Below, one piece after another: positions 34,850 to 48,200 of a stretch of DNA of 64,000 nucleotides (positions are counted from its first letter, which is position 1; the number at the start of each line of letters is the position of its first letter). The notes beneath the pieces were generated by a model that saw only the letters and a list, made by a program, of their open reading frames with translations, was not told the DNA's origin and ran no database searches. This stretch comes from Macrotrachela quadricornifera (Eukaryota; Rotifera; Eurotatoria; Philodinida; Philodinidae), in contig JAJEKB010020967.1 of assembly GCA_022393335.1 (NCBI GenBank), positions 435,217-499,216 on the forward strand. The letters run 5' to 3'. Made by a program: the position numbers and the translations under genes.

Positions 34850-36912
34850 AATATTTCTTGTTTGTTAAATGAATACAAATAACAATAAATATACGCTATA
34901 AGATCTAAAGGAAAAAAAACAATGGCATTTACTTGCTGATCTTTGTCTTATGCTGTGCACGCCAAGAACAGAAGAGATGAAAATAAATATAGTTTACATG
35001 ACAAGACCGCACCCGCTTACCAATTGTAACACGTGCTTTTTCCACGTGATGACGTAATAACGTAGTAATTTAAATTAATAAATACTTATACGTAAGATAA
35101 AGTGTTGAGTAGAATGTTCCTAAAAAACGATCGTATGTTTTTTTGAATATAAAGCGAAAGAAAATAAAAATATTTATCAGAGTTAATTAAATAATATCAA
35201 TCAGAAAGTATAGTAAAAATAATACGACACAAAAGCAAAAAAAATAAAAAGTAACGACATGTGATATTTACTCTGCTAGGTTTCTTTTATTTTTATTAAA
35301 AGATTAAGAGAAAAAACTAACAACGAGAAGAAAAAAGAAATAAAAAAATATATAATGTATAAAAACAAACGATAATGTCTTTCTCTGTATGACTATTTAT
35401 GACTGAGTGTATAATGTGGCTGCCATGTAAACAAAAAATGTCTGACTAGAGGAGAGGATGACGGTAGAGGATCATCCATCTATATATTTACTATATAGAT
35501 GGCAATTCTAACAAGGAATGTGATCAGACACAATTAAGAGCAAGTCTCAATTACCGATGATATTGTTTTTATTGAAATAAATTTCTATCGACTAATAGAA
35601 AAAACAGTTATAAAAATTTTCAAAAAGTTACACCAGAAAAGATTGTTCATAGAAATGTGACAACGCGATTTTACAGTTATTTAATTAACAATTTGTTCAA
35701 ATTTCTCATTACTATCTATGAACATGTACAATTATTTGTTATCTCGCAAAATAATTGTTTACGGCAAACAGTTCTAATAAAAAATATGCATTTAAAATAC
35801 AATATCTTTATATAATTTTCTATGTTTGAAAATTGAAACTAGTCCTATCGAAGTTTTATTATTTCTAAGGGTAACTACTATTGTATTTTCCATTTCATTT
35901 TTTTAGAATATAAAGATAGTCAGTTTTCTGCATTTCCAATTTCATTAGGTGGCATCCATAATCATAGCAGCTGTTGTCACTCTTATGACTCGACTTCTCG
36001 TCTAACATTCTGCAGTGTGAAATACATCTTGTTACACTCAATAACTTTATTTCAAAAATTTCTGTACTCGATTATTCTTATAATTACTAACATGTAAATT
36101 ATTTCTTGAAGCTAAAGCTACATTCTGTGGATCATTTCAATATTGAATGTTATATACAATGATTCCTTGTTTATCTAGAACAATTTCTACTGCGCCATCA
36201 CATACATTCATTCAATGAGATTGTGTATTATCTTAATCGAGAAAAATTTCTTTCACTTTCTTTTCTTGCTGCTTACTTAAATACAAATATTGGATGGATC
36301 TTATAGTGTCACTTAGTATAATATTGCATGAACACTGGTTTTGCCTACAATTTTCGTCTGTTTTCTCGCCTGGGTAGGAAGTTTTTGAATATGTGTCACC
36401 TTTTAACTGATGTCAAAACCAGATCGAGACCGGAACCAACAAAAGTGATCTTGCAGATCCCTAGTTTGAACTGAGAGATTCTTTAAAGTTACGGAAACTC
36501 TGATATACAGTTCTATAGTAGTTCTCTTTTTATAATAATCATCTTGCTCTACTTGCACTACAATTTTTCTTCATCTGAAACTTTTACTGTAATTGAGATA
36601 TTAGTTTATTGGGATTGCTATGATTACATAAATCTTGGGTGACTTACACCACTACATAAGAATTATTGAATTATAATTTTACTGTAAGAAACAAACTGAT
36701 TGAAGAATGATGAACATGTGTGTTACTAAATCTAAATCTTTTTGTAAGATTTGTACATATAAAAAAACAAATCCAGATCCAAAACTAAACTTTATCTTGG
36801 ATTTGTTGCATCCTTGTGTCGAGATCATATGATAGTTCTTCACTTATCTACAGTAAGATATGAAATTGTCTGATTGAATTATTATTTGTTTTTGAGGAAG
36901 GAAAAATAGTAT
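34850..36912. other. AT-rich intergenic region
   Basis: Lies between two divergent transcription units: the minus-strand small protein and the plus-strand tRNA. The 34850-35050 part should hold the promoter of the former. A 23-nt imperfect inverted repeat ATCCATCTATATATTTACTATATAGATGG occurs near 35477-35505. No gene seen. Confidence 0.5.
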
Positions 36913-37008
36913 CTCTCCATGGTGTAATGGTTATAGCATTTTCTGACTGTAACAGTGTATTTAATAAGCAGCTATCAGAAGGTTTCGGTTCGAATCCGAA
37001 TGGAGAGA
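36913..37008 (+). tRNA. tRNA-Tyr (GTA) with 21-nt intron
   Basis: The acceptor stem CTCTCCA/TGGAGAG pairs fully, with discriminator A at 37008. The T arm TTCGG-TTCGAAT-CCGAA contains a perfect B box (GGTTCGAATCC at 36987-36997). The anticodon stem TCTGA/TCAGA encloses loop C-T-GTA-A-[intron]-A, with anticodon GTA at 36949-36951 and intron 36953-36973 placed after position 37, the universal eukaryotic site. C1-G72, A73 and GTA match eukaryotic Tyr identity. The D arm is unusual: GTGT/GCAT with a 10-nt loop and two unpaired T before the anticodon stem. T-runs follow. tRNA-Tyr genes of eukaryotes normally carry an intron. Confidence 0.88.
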
Positions 37009-37012
37009 AATA

Positions 37013-37020
37013 TTTTTTTT
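37013..37020 (+). terminator. RNA polymerase III terminator
   Basis: A run of eight T starts five bases after the discriminator base of the tRNA-Tyr, as expected for Pol III termination. Confidence 0.8.
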
Positions 37021-37991
37021 GCCATCATTAAGCAATAGTTACCTGTCATTTTTGGTCATTTCTGCATATGATTCATATTCTATGATGTTACGTTTATTTT
37101 TTCAGAGGATTGTCAAAATATTGCGTCATTCTTTAATTATGATGCGATTGATAAACACAACATTATGGATGACGACACCAAATTCATATATAGTGAATAC
37201 AAGAGAAATAATACAACTATTGAGTTACAAAGCATACTATTTCTAGTGCTATGAAATCCAGAGTACAATGAAAATTATTTTCGAATATTTTTTTGAAAAC
37301 AGCGATTTCTCCTGCTATTTTACGATCTTCCGATAGAATCGTATTTGATATATGTGACACGTGCTTGGATAATATTGAAAACATTAATATGTGAAAATCA
37401 ATTATTCTTTTCCTGTCATGCTAGATTTTATTACCAAGTCAATATTGATAGGTGTCTAAAGGTGAGAGACAAGGGTTACCAAAATACATAAGAAAATACA
37501 TTCGTATGCTTATAGAGATTCAGACTATATACGAACTTCGACCTGAAAAAAGATATCAAACACATTTTTAGTTCTTCTTTTCATTTTTTTCCTTCATAAG
37601 TATTCTAAGAAATATGTTCTTAAAAAGTGTGATTACTTGAATACTCATCGTTGATTTAAAAAATGACTAAGCCGGATAGCCAACGCTACTGAAGATTCTA
37701 GATATGATTAGAAACAAAAACTTTTCCAACAAACTAAAATCATGCTCACCATTCAATTACTACTAGATATTTTCGCTGGTGAAAAGATGCCTAGTTTAGA
37801 CAACATGTTCACTCCACAATTCCTTCGCAGCGAATGACAGACAGAACATAATGTCAAAGAGGATGATTATTATGCTGAGAAAACTATCGTCGCTGATTTC
37901 AACTTGATTATAACATCTATTTTAAAATGAATTTTCTATAATCATGATTTATTCATCATCTTTGAAATGAAACATGTCCTTAATGATCATA
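37021..37991. other. Intergenic region
   Basis: No supported gene. The frame at 37019-37246 begins in the Pol III terminator and is a chance frame. Nothing else seen. Confidence 0.45.
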
Positions 37992-39054
37992 TTAGTTACG
38001 CGCTGCAACGGAATCTCTTTTTGTTGAATGTTCCTGTGCAGTAATTGAAGGATATTTTGATGGTTCTTTTGTACATTCCTCACAGGGCAATGTTTCAATC
38101 ATCGAACTCATATCAGGTCCACTAAACAATAATGCTGAATATCTTGATTGTTTCACTGCGGCTACACGATGTAATGCTGATATCCAATAATCATTCGTTC
38201 ATCTTTGAATAAATTCACCACCAACCACTAATATAGTATTTGGTTTTGATTCAACACTAAACCATCGTCCATTCACATTCACATCCAACCCTAATAAATA
38301 AACAAAAAGATAACTAATAATTATTCATATATTCAAGTCCTTGACTACCTGGTACGTTATCATTATGTATTAATGTAAATCCAAGATAATCTTGATGTTC
38401 ACCCAATGATAATGGTTCATCATGTTTTGGTGGAAAATATCTAGCTAATTTTAAGTGATACAAAGCATGATCATTGGTATAATTTTTATCCAAAGTATTT
38501 TTATTTAATCTTAATGCTAAATCAGCAATCTGATGAATATAAGAAAGGAGTTGTCTTCCTTTGAGAATATAGTCTGGTATTACTTCACGAAATATATCTG
38601 GTAATTGATCAAGCGAAAAATTGAATTCTTTCGATTCAGCTTTGAAAAATGTAAAAAAGATTTCATTCGAATCTGTAGCTGCTGTTTTTTGATCTCCTTT
38701 ATAGTTGGAAACGGATTCTACGCCTGGTGGTTTGTAGCCCGGTGTTTCATAATATGAACCATTGAGATAATATTTCATTTTTATTTCTTCATTCAAGTCG
38801 AAAAATTCTGCTGTTTTATCGATTATTTCTGAAGTAATATTAGCATTGATCAATCGGATAATGCCATGCTAATGAAAGGTTTGATCGAATAATGAAGCAA
38901 TTTGTTTTTTCTCTTGATTCGTACCAGTAAGAAATTTGGATATATCAATTTCATTGACATCGAATGAGCATATATCTTCACATTGATCTTGATTTATATC
39001 ATCATTAAATGTATAAACACAGACTACGAGTAGAAAAATAAGAAGGAATTTCAT
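37992..39054 (-). pseudogene. 2OG-Fe(II) oxygenase (isopenicillin N synthase-like) with two in-frame stops
   Basis: Exons 39054-38349 and 38290-37992, with a 58-bp GT-AG intron; the phases agree and give 335 codons. The N-terminus is a signal peptide (MKFLLIFLLVVCVYTF). The fold follows the isopenicillin N synthase/flavonol synthase type: GYKPPG near the substrate side; Fe ligands H-x-D in GEHQDYLGFTLIHNDN and the distal His in ISALHRVAAV; and the 2-oxoglutarate contact R-x-S in SRYSALLF. The C-terminus has a Cys pair (CEECTKEP). Two nonsense codons interrupt an otherwise aligned frame: TAG at 38869-38871 (between TFH and HGIIRL) and TGA at 38199-38201 (FIQR-stop-TNDYW, where relatives have Trp). 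No frameshift is present. Secreted or lumenal enzyme by family; substrate unknown. Probably a young pseudogene. Confidence 0.82.
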
Positions 39055-39429
39055 TTTAAACAGTCTAGAAAGAAAATAAATGTATCTAAACTAAAAATCA
39101 TATGTAAATGACTGAAAAAATATGCGTGTTGTGACCATATCGTTCTTTGTTCGGTCTTCTATCTTTTATTTTTTTTGCGTGCTTATCTCACTCTCATATA
39201 TTATGTAGTATTTCGTAGGAACTGAAAGACGAACATATCGGACAAACAGTGACCTCTTCTTTGTGTCATTTTTTAATTATATGAATGAATAGAATTCTTT
39301 TTATTCCTAATCTTAATGAATATCAATTTTGGACATGATCTTGAATATGTTACTCTCATTTATGTGAAACAAAAAATAAGCAACTACAGTTGACTGTTTA
39401 ATATTATTGCATGAAAATCATTTCTATAC

Positions 39430-39590
39430 TTGATTTCGATGATATTCATCCGCAACTGGATAGTCCAAAGGGTTCAAATCGGCACTGTTTGGAGGCCAAC
39501 CATCTTTGTCAATAAATGATAGAAAATTGTTTCGACACTATTGTTGTGTTGGATGATGCGCGTGTGGCTTGGCGTCACTCTATTGAAAGA
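39430..39590 (-). mobile_element. mariner transposase fragment
   Basis: The minus strand reads DKDGWPPNSADLNPLDYPV at about 39520-39450, the region around the third catalytic Asp of mariner (DD34D) transposases. A frame change and stops precede it, where the QDGAPxHT region is still faintly visible. Fragment only. Confidence 0.75.
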
Positions 39591-40139
39591 TTCAGTTGCT
39601 TCCAAACGTTTTATTCTCATATTTCAATGCAATGGGAGGTACTTTTTCGATATAAACAGTAAGATTAACACAGTCACCACAATTCAGTTTTCTTAGAAAA
39701 CTTCTTTGAGATATTCAGTTCTGCCAAGAATTGTTCATTATTTTTCACCAATTATTCATTGTTCTCTTCTTTGTATTGTCACACAATGCGTTATTTTTTG
39801 CGACAATATGGAAAATCCCTCCGGCTGTTTTTTCGTTCTTTTACATCTTATAGGTAGTACATATAAGATAAGAGAACGAAACTTTCAGATTTTTCTTCTT
39901 TATTCTTGCCTCTATACTGTTATGTATAAAAGCGACCGAAGTTTCGAAATAGTTCACATGTCGTTCGAAGAAGGAGGCGCGGAAGAAAGCGCTAGCTCAT
40001 GAAGTGAAATGAGCTTTTTGGATGATGATTTGGTTAGAATGCATCTTGAATCGAGAAGTTCCGACGAATAAATAACTGTTGGCTAGATGAAGATGAGGAG
40101 CGCACCTCATCCTCACTAGGCCGTCACACTCAGCAAGTG

Positions 40140-40690
40140 CGGCGGACACTGGAAACACCAACAGCAAAACTGAACACATCATGAAGTCACAAGTTGTTAG
40201 GACTACAAGGAAGGAAGACAAGGTGCTGATTTGTTTGATCAGCTATTAGACTATTACAAGTGTCTCAGACGGTCAATAGAGTAGTATTGAAGGGTGATAT
40301 TTGAATTGATTTTTGGTACAGCACTAGTAAATAGTCATTTAGTATATAAGGAAAACTACGCTGTGAGCAACGTAGCCATTCTACAGTTTTTCGAAAGTCT
40401 TGTCCTATCTCTATTGTTTGATGTGCCATTCGAGAAACTGAAATCAGGCCTCACACAAAAGTCGACAGGGCACGAAGCAAAAACTCGCTGATCACAAGCT
40501 AGAAGAAATAGAAGGATCTGGATACAATTTCAGCAGAGACTGTATCAGCTGTTATGAGCAAAGCAGGAAGCAACAATCAAAGAAAGCGAGCTATGCAGCA
40601 TTAGTAATGAAAGTAAAAACTTTATGTTTTGACTGGGTTAAATTCTTTTGTCTTGAATATTTTAACAAGAACCGCCATGTTATAGAATGA
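40140..40690 (+). mobile_element. piggyBac transposase, 3' remnant
   Basis: From about 40200 the plus strand reads DYKEGRQGADLFDQLLDYY, the region of the last catalytic Asp of piggyBac transposases, then CLRRSIE, two stops, and VIFELIFGTALVNSHLVYKE, which is typical of the family. After a frame change near 40490 follow LADHKLEEIEGSG and a C-terminal Cys/His-rich domain with CISCYEQ, LCFDWVKFFCLEYFN and a final H before TGA at 40690. Stops and the frame change make it inactive. The 5' part, if present before 40140, is too decayed to read. Confidence 0.8.
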
Positions 40691-40938
40691 AGGATTCAAA
40701 AAATATTGAAGGTAGAGTAGACGACATATTTTGTTTAACTTATTGCCTAAGAAAAAAAGCAAAAGAAGTGTTTTTCTACAGTTCCTTCTTAAAATATGGC
40801 GTGGCCCACTGGTGGACTATATCATAGTGAATGTGTTAATATACCATGGTTATTTTTGATGAATACATCGAGAAATGGAACGTTTGTACCAATTCGACGA
40901 ACTGATTGAATATTTAGATGACATCAATGAAGTTAGTG

Positions 40939-41327
40939 CAAGGGGAAAATATCTGACTCCAGTTCTTTGGAGTCAAGTAGAGTCAAGCGGAGTCAGTTGA
41001 AGCCAAATGAATTGCACGACGGCACGCAAAATCACGCAGAGTCACGTAGAAACACGCACAATCGCATGGGGTCATGTGGAGTCATGCGAGGTCCCAAATT
41101 CTGCTGCTGCTCTCTTAATTAATTTTTATAATAATACAAGTGTTCATTGTTGGAAAACAATTCTCAAAAACAGAACAAAAGTGTTCTGTTATGGGAATGT
41201 TTTTCCAAAGACAGAATGAAAATGTTCTGTTTTTGGGAAATAAGTTCAAGAGTGAAACTGCAGATTTCAGTCAAGTGGGGCCAAGCGGAGTCAACGTGGA
41301 GTCATGGAGTCAGATGTTTTCCCCTTG
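40939..41327. mobile_element. hAT-like MITE with GGAGTCA words
   Basis: 389 bp flanked by an 8-bp direct repeat AGTTAGTG (40931-40938 and 41328-41335). Terminal inverted repeats are CAAGGGGAAAATATCTGACTCCA and TGGAGTCAGATGTTTTCCCCTTG (one or two mismatches). The interior carries many copies of GGAGTCA and its inverse near both ends, plus two paired segments CAGAACAAAAGTGTTCTGTT and CAGAATGAAAATGTTCTGTT. No protein; open frames here are by-products of the repeats. Confidence 0.9.
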
Positions 41328-41335
41328 AGTTAGTG

Positions 41336-42272
41336 ACAGATTCGATTTTTTTCTAGCGAATATTCGCTTATTCGCGTGAGCCTAAGCAATTTAACAGTGT
41401 TTTATACAACTCAACGAGTTCTATCCAATGATATGCTCAAATCTTCGATGGCTCGAAGTATAACTTGTGAGCCCATAGATAGCCTTAGAGGAAATCTGAG
41501 TATACCATTGAATAGTGGTCATCCAGTTACATCCGACTCAAACACTTTCAGAAATGACACACAGAACAAATCTTATTAAGAAAAGACAGTATTTTGAGAT
41601 TTTTTGAATCATATTTTGGACTAAGGGAAATCTGATTGTACTATTAGATAGAGATCGTCGAGTTGTATGAAAAACTGATGAATTGCTTAGCAGAGACAAA
41701 AACCAGTAAAAAAAGATTCAACTCGACACGCATATAAAAACATCCGAATTGACTCGAACTAAACAGAATAGAAAATTATTTCAGTAATAATAGCTTTTCT
41801 CAATATCTTTCATTTTCTACAAGGTATTTTATTCATTATGAATTGAAATTATCTAAAATAGGTGGAACAAGTTTAGTGTAAAAAGATTTTGTTGAGGATG
41901 AAAAGTCAGAATTTACTGTGTTCATAAATATACTAATGGCTCTCGTAGAAAACTAACCAAATATTAACTTTCCATTACCATAAATATGAAGGAGCACAAG
42001 GAATGATGGAAAAAAATCTCTCTCTATGTACACGTCAATGTCAAATAATAAAAATCTGGCTATCAAATTTTGAAAATAACATATGAATACGTGACATTGA
42101 CAGTATGAAACATGGATTTATATTACTGTCTGACAAATATAAAAAAAGACAGAATTATCTGTTATTATGCAAATAATGGTTCAAATGAGATGTTCGGAGC
42201 TTAACTTGGAGTTTTACGAGACAAATATTATTCGACTTTTAGTTGAATAGATGTATATAGTAACTGATTACG
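41336..42272. other. Intergenic region 5' of the LDLa/EGF receptor
   Basis: No supported gene. The frame at 41376-41579 lacks any domain. The segment before 42273 should contain the promoter and 5' UTR of the plus-strand receptor; no distinct motif seen. Confidence 0.45.
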
Positions 42273-45200
42273 ATGTTGATTATTAGTCTATTATTGATCT
42301 TATTCGTTTTACAAAATTCCTATGAACAACTTTTACAGTATACTGCTTCACAAGCCGCCATGTATGCTGATTGTTTTCTTTCTTCATCGATCAAACAATT
42401 GAATGGTATTCCGATATATGAACATGTTAATTATTGTCGTCGTTTGTCACCGTTGTCAGCGAAAGTATCTCAAATGCAAGAAAAATGTTTCTCAGGTCGT
42501 CGTTTGAACTTTGAAATACTGCGAGCACAATCAATTCCGTTTTCTAAATTACTTGAATGGAAAATACCAGTTGATCTTGTAAGTATTTATGCGCGTTATC
42601 TAATAAACAATTATACAGAAGAACATACACAGAACTTTGTGTGTAATTGTACTGCAAAGTATACATTTGGTCGTTTGTGTGAATACGTCTACGGGATTAA
42701 GCCACGTCTCATCTATATATCATTCAATGATCTACTTTGGGATACAGTCCAATTGCGATATTCGGAGGAATCTGATTATAATCTGTTTCGTCCTCATGAA
42801 TGTTATACGTTTATTCAAACGTGTAGTGCTCTGTGTCTCGACTGGCGAGATGTGTGTGATGGTGAATGGGATTGCGCCAAAGGTGAAGACGAGTTTAATT
42901 GTCAATTCATTGAAATGAACGCTTGTAAAGATGATCAATTTCGATGTCGTAATGGCTTGTGTATTCCGTATGAGTGGCTAATGGATGGGCATCTCGATTG
43001 TCTTGATGGTACAGATGAACAACGTTTAGAAACACTTGAAATGGATTTCGACGATTGCGCAGCACTGTCAGAGCCCGATTGTACTGAGCGAGCTTGTGGC
43101 AAAGATTCTTATTCATGTGGTTATGGGCAATGTATTCCGTGGAATGAGCGTTTCGATAGTTCAATTTTTCTATCTTGCCTAAATGGATACGGTATGTTCG
43201 GTTTGTGCGAATTAATTGGTTTTCTAACACAAGAGAATGGCTATTGTTTGGCAGATGTTGAAATGAAAATGAATACGTCCAAATCGTGTGATTTTCTCGT
43301 ACGATGTGCCGCTATTGGTTTAGACAGGTAGAACGATGCATAGTTTTTGAAAATACATCCCGAGAAGCTACAGAATTTAGAATTTAAGTGGATTTATCTA
43401 TATTAGATAATGGATTCAGTGTAAAAAAAAATTTACAACATAATTTTTGCGTTGATACTTTTTGCAAGAGAACAATGGTACTCTTAAAACAAAATTCTAT
43501 TACGAAATTTTAGAATACAACAAAAAATATCATAGAATCATAGTCCATAACATAGAATTCAAACTGCATTACACATATAAATGAATGGTACACCATTTGA
43601 TCGAACAGAATTCTGTTAAGAACTCAAAAACTTGGCATACTTCACAGAGTTCTCTTTACATTACAGAATTTAACCTATGTTATATTCACAAATGAAAGGT
43701 GCACCCTGTTTGCGACCTTTAAGTATATGTAAACGAAATAATTTGAATTTCATATATTTAATATAATTAGGTCAAAATTCTGCTATTGCTTTTAAATTCC
43801 AAGCAAAATTTTGCTACTATAGGGGAAGAGGGAAACCATAAGAAAGGCTAATTAATCGTTAAAATAAAAGTCTGTTAGAAGACACAGGATTTTGTATAAT
43901 TTAACAGAGTTTTGCAATTGCTGTCATTTTTAGGTGTGAAATTGAGGGTGTCCAGAACACTGCACAATACATATTGAAGCACTGTTTTCTCAACAAGACG
44001 AATCGTTATCTTTACTCGTTACCTCACATCCTCTCTCCATTTGTTAATATTTATTTTTCAAAAAATCAATTTCAATCGGATCATTATGGCACTCGCCGAC
44101 CTGATCTTTTATGTTCTGTAAATAATGATACTTGCTATCATTTTAATAATGTGTATCATGACAAATATCCATTTCCTCCATTTGAATATCTTTCTGGTCG
44201 ACACTATCGACCGGATTATTGTAATGATACAAATGCTTTTTATATATGTCCGAAATCGGGTGAATGTTTGTCTAACTATCGATTACTCGATGGCTTCATC
44301 GATTGTATCGATCAAACAGATGAAGATCCATCTTTTCATCGTTATCTAGATGTCAAGTTTACGCGTCATCGTTTCCACTGTACTGCACGTGATAGTGGAA
44401 TGATATTTCGTCATCTCATTGGTAAGTATTCATCTGACAGAGTAGATTAAATCGAATTTTTATACGTGTGAACTCAAAAATGAAAGTTTCAATGAGTTCA
44501 TTGCATAAGACAGCTACAAGAAAAAGTTTTACAAAAAACTTTTTCTTTTAAGACACCGTCTGTTTATTTCAAAACGAAAACTAGATTGCTGACTGATATT
44601 TGTTTAATTAATCTCATAAACTTTCTTTAGGTGATGGTCATACGAACTGTCTGGACGGAAGTGATGAATTTGAGATGAATGAAGATCGTTTGGTTAAATG
44701 GCAAAATTTCAAGTGTGACGAACGGAGAAATTACCATTGCCGTTTGCTTCGTGGTGAAATCACGACGCAAGTTGAAATAGACTTCAAGTTTTTATGTAAC
44801 ACTCAGTGGGATCTACCATTCGGATTCGATGAATTGGATTGTGGCTCCGAATGGATATGCGAGTCCGGACATAGAAAAGCACGCACAAGACCTACAACAT
44901 GTCTTGTTCCGGAAGCAATAAACGATCATTTTTATGATTTTATAGATGGAAGTGATGAATTAACTGACAATGATGCGTTGTGTATTCATGGACCTCATCC
45001 TTGGCTCGTATGTGGAAATAATAATAGTCATACGATCTCATGCGAACAGTTTGGTGATGGTCATCCTGACTGTCTAGGTGCACTCGACGAGCAAAATATA
45101 ATTGTATGTGATGATGGATGGCTTCTCAACCGAATACGTGATGCAGGACGATCGGTTTCTTTTTATTGTCGTCATGAAAGAAAATGTTTATCTGCTAAGC

Positions 45201-48200
45201 GCGTATGTGATGGAATAGTCGACTGCCTAGAAACTAGTGAAGATGAAGAAGAACGACTCTGTGGACCACGCGCTGGATGTCCCCAAGGTACATTTGCTTG
45301 TCTGGATGCTGTCAATAGCACTTGTATCGCCCCTAGTCAATTATGTGACAGAAAAAGAGATTGTATTAATCAACGTGATGAACTTTTTTGTTGGTATTCT
45401 GTAACAGTGGCACCTACCAGTCGATCGATGTCAATAGCCACTTCAGGTCTGAACTGATCTTCTTAAAATATAGAACTGCTGACTTAGAGGATATGTGCGA
45501 TTTCTCTCAAGTAGGACAGAGTGAGAATATTTCATGTTATATATTAGCAAATAGAGAAGTTTACGTAGATCCCAGTGATCGACTTTTTTCATAATGAATC
45601 TGTCTTTTTTTCACAGTACAAATACCAGATGCTACAAAAATACTCTTTGGTTAGTCATCAAATGAGAAACTCAGTTTCATGTGAATGCCTAGAGATGTCG
45701 AATCCGGTAAGAAAATACGGTTTTTATGGCATTTGGAATTTTAAATGTGAAAAAAAATAACAAATTCTCACTTGAAAAACAATATATCGCTAAAATCTGT
45801 ACGAAATTTATCTATCTTCTGGTATCAGAATGATATTTCTTAAAGACAGTTTAACTTGAGTAAGATATTAATCATTTCATCATCACATTGCAATATGTGA
45901 GACTTTTTTTTTCTAGACGCAATCTTTAATGATGATTATGACTCTCTTCTTAGTTTTTTGAAATGGGGTTGTGCAGGCGGTGTAACCGTTCAGTATTTTG
46001 GCAAATACACGTGTTTATGTCCACCGAGTGCTTTCAATGATGAATGTAGCTCTCAAAATCATCGAATAACAGTCGTGTTTACTTTTGGAGAGAATCTTAT
46101 CATGCCACTATTGTATAAATTAATAGTTTGCTTTGAATATTATTATCACACTATCGATCATGTGATACTAAATAGACCAGAAATTGATCAAAAACATCGT
46201 CTTTTCTTCTCTTATCCGTGGTCGTTACTCAAATCACTAATATTCGATCGTGAAGCATTCAAAGTTTGTTTTCGTCTATACAATGTGACAAATAAAAGCA
46301 TGAACCTTGTCACCATCTGGCGTCATGACGTGCTATTTCCATTTCTACCTGCTTTTCGACTAGCAACCATCCTTGATCTTGACAACGCTTTAATAGAATG
46401 TGTCAACATGAGCAGGTATGTTATTTTGACATTTGATGTCATCATGTTCCTAAATGTTGTGTATATCTGTCAAGAGTACAAATTTTGAAGATATAATACG
46501 GATATTTCTAAGTCAGTTTCTTCTTCTAATAGTTGCGGAGATCACGGTACCTGCTATCCATTGGCAAATAATCGGTCAGATTTTCATTGTGAATGTGAAT
46601 CAGGGTGGTATGGGCAATTATGTGAGAAGAAACTTGATATTACTCATCCCTGTTCTATAAATACAACTTGTGCAGAGAATAGTCGTTGTATGCCGACATT
46701 CTTCGATCAAGGTATCTATCATTATTATCAATGTTTATGTCCAGCAAAGCATTTTGGTTTAACATGTCATTTAACATCGAACAATTCGATAAAATGTGAA
46801 ACACAATGTCAATATGGAAGTACATACATTGAATGGATCGATGATAATTTTAATAAAAAATGTACATGCTTGTGTAAGCCAGGCTTTTTTGGTGAAAATT
46901 GTGAGTATCTAACTGCATCGCTTACTCTACCTAATATTCACATGACCAACCAAGATTATGATATCGTCCGAATTGTTGAATGGCTTTCGATTACTTCTGT
47001 AGAGTTAACCATTCAAAAACAACAAATTATCCGTACAACATTGACTATTATGTACGATAATCCTAAATTATCATCTGTTGTTCTTTTGAAAACATATGCA
47101 CGATCAAATCAAAATGCAGTTTATTTGCTTTACTATCAAGATGATACTGAAGAAATATTTAATTATACAGTACCTGAACTATTACGTTGTTTTCATACGA
47201 GTGAATTCGGTTTACCAGCTCTTCTGTCGACCAATACCACCTTGGCTGCATTGAAACTCTATCATCGACCTTGTAATCAGAAGAAACAATCGGTTCAATG
47301 CTTCTATGATAGTGAAAGATTCCTTTGTATATGTGATAAGATAATATCACGAACTAAACAATGCTACAACTACAATTCAACTGCTAATAAATGTAGCATC
47401 CAACTGGCGAAAATGTGTCTCAATGAGGCTATCTGTTTCGCTGGCGAACGCACGCACAGTATCACAAAACGCGATTTCATTTGTCTTTGCTCAAAATGCT
47501 ACCAAGGCAGTCTATGTCAATATCGAATGACTCATTTTAGTTTATCCCTCGAAACTCTATTGGTATCATCAGATCCATCGACAAAAAGTAGTGAGTGATT
47601 TTCGGACAGAATCAGTTTAAAAAAAAAGAATAAATTGATATTTTATCAATAGAATCAATGAATATGCTTGTGATAGTTTCCATCGTTATTCTCATGTCAA
47701 TAATTGGTTTCGTCAGTAATCTGTGTGCCTGTATAGCTTTTATTCAAAAATCGATAGCTCGCTGTCAAGTTGTCACTCTTCTTCAGCTTATCTGCATTCT
47801 TAGCCAGCTCTCGCTTTTTCTATTATTGTGGCACGTTCTTCATACATATCTCTATCAAAATCATCTCATTATTGCGACAACATTGGCTTGTAAATCGAAT
47901 GAATCTCTGGAAAAAATCTTTTCATTATTAACTCGATGGGTAATCGCCATCCTATCACTGCTTCGTGTGTTCAATTTACGACACAGAACAAAACGCAATG
48001 TTAAGCAAAATGATTTAATCAGATTTGGTGCTCTCATTCTGATACTATTGTTGATTGCAGTTAGTGGTCTTTTAAATATTCTGTATCATCGAGTTATAGT
48101 TAATCCTCTTGGTGGAAATCAAGTCATTTGTGTATTTGAATTGTCTAATATTTGGAAATCGATTGATACTGCTTTACTATTTGTTCATCAACTTTTGCCG

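Noticed and set aside
39997..40221. 74-codon minus-strand frame
   Set aside because: It overlaps the plus-strand piggyBac remnant and has no domain of its own.
42732..43230. Minus-strand frames opposite the LDLa exons
   Set aside because: Antisense shadows of the LDLa repeats; the plus strand has clear Cys/Asp motifs.
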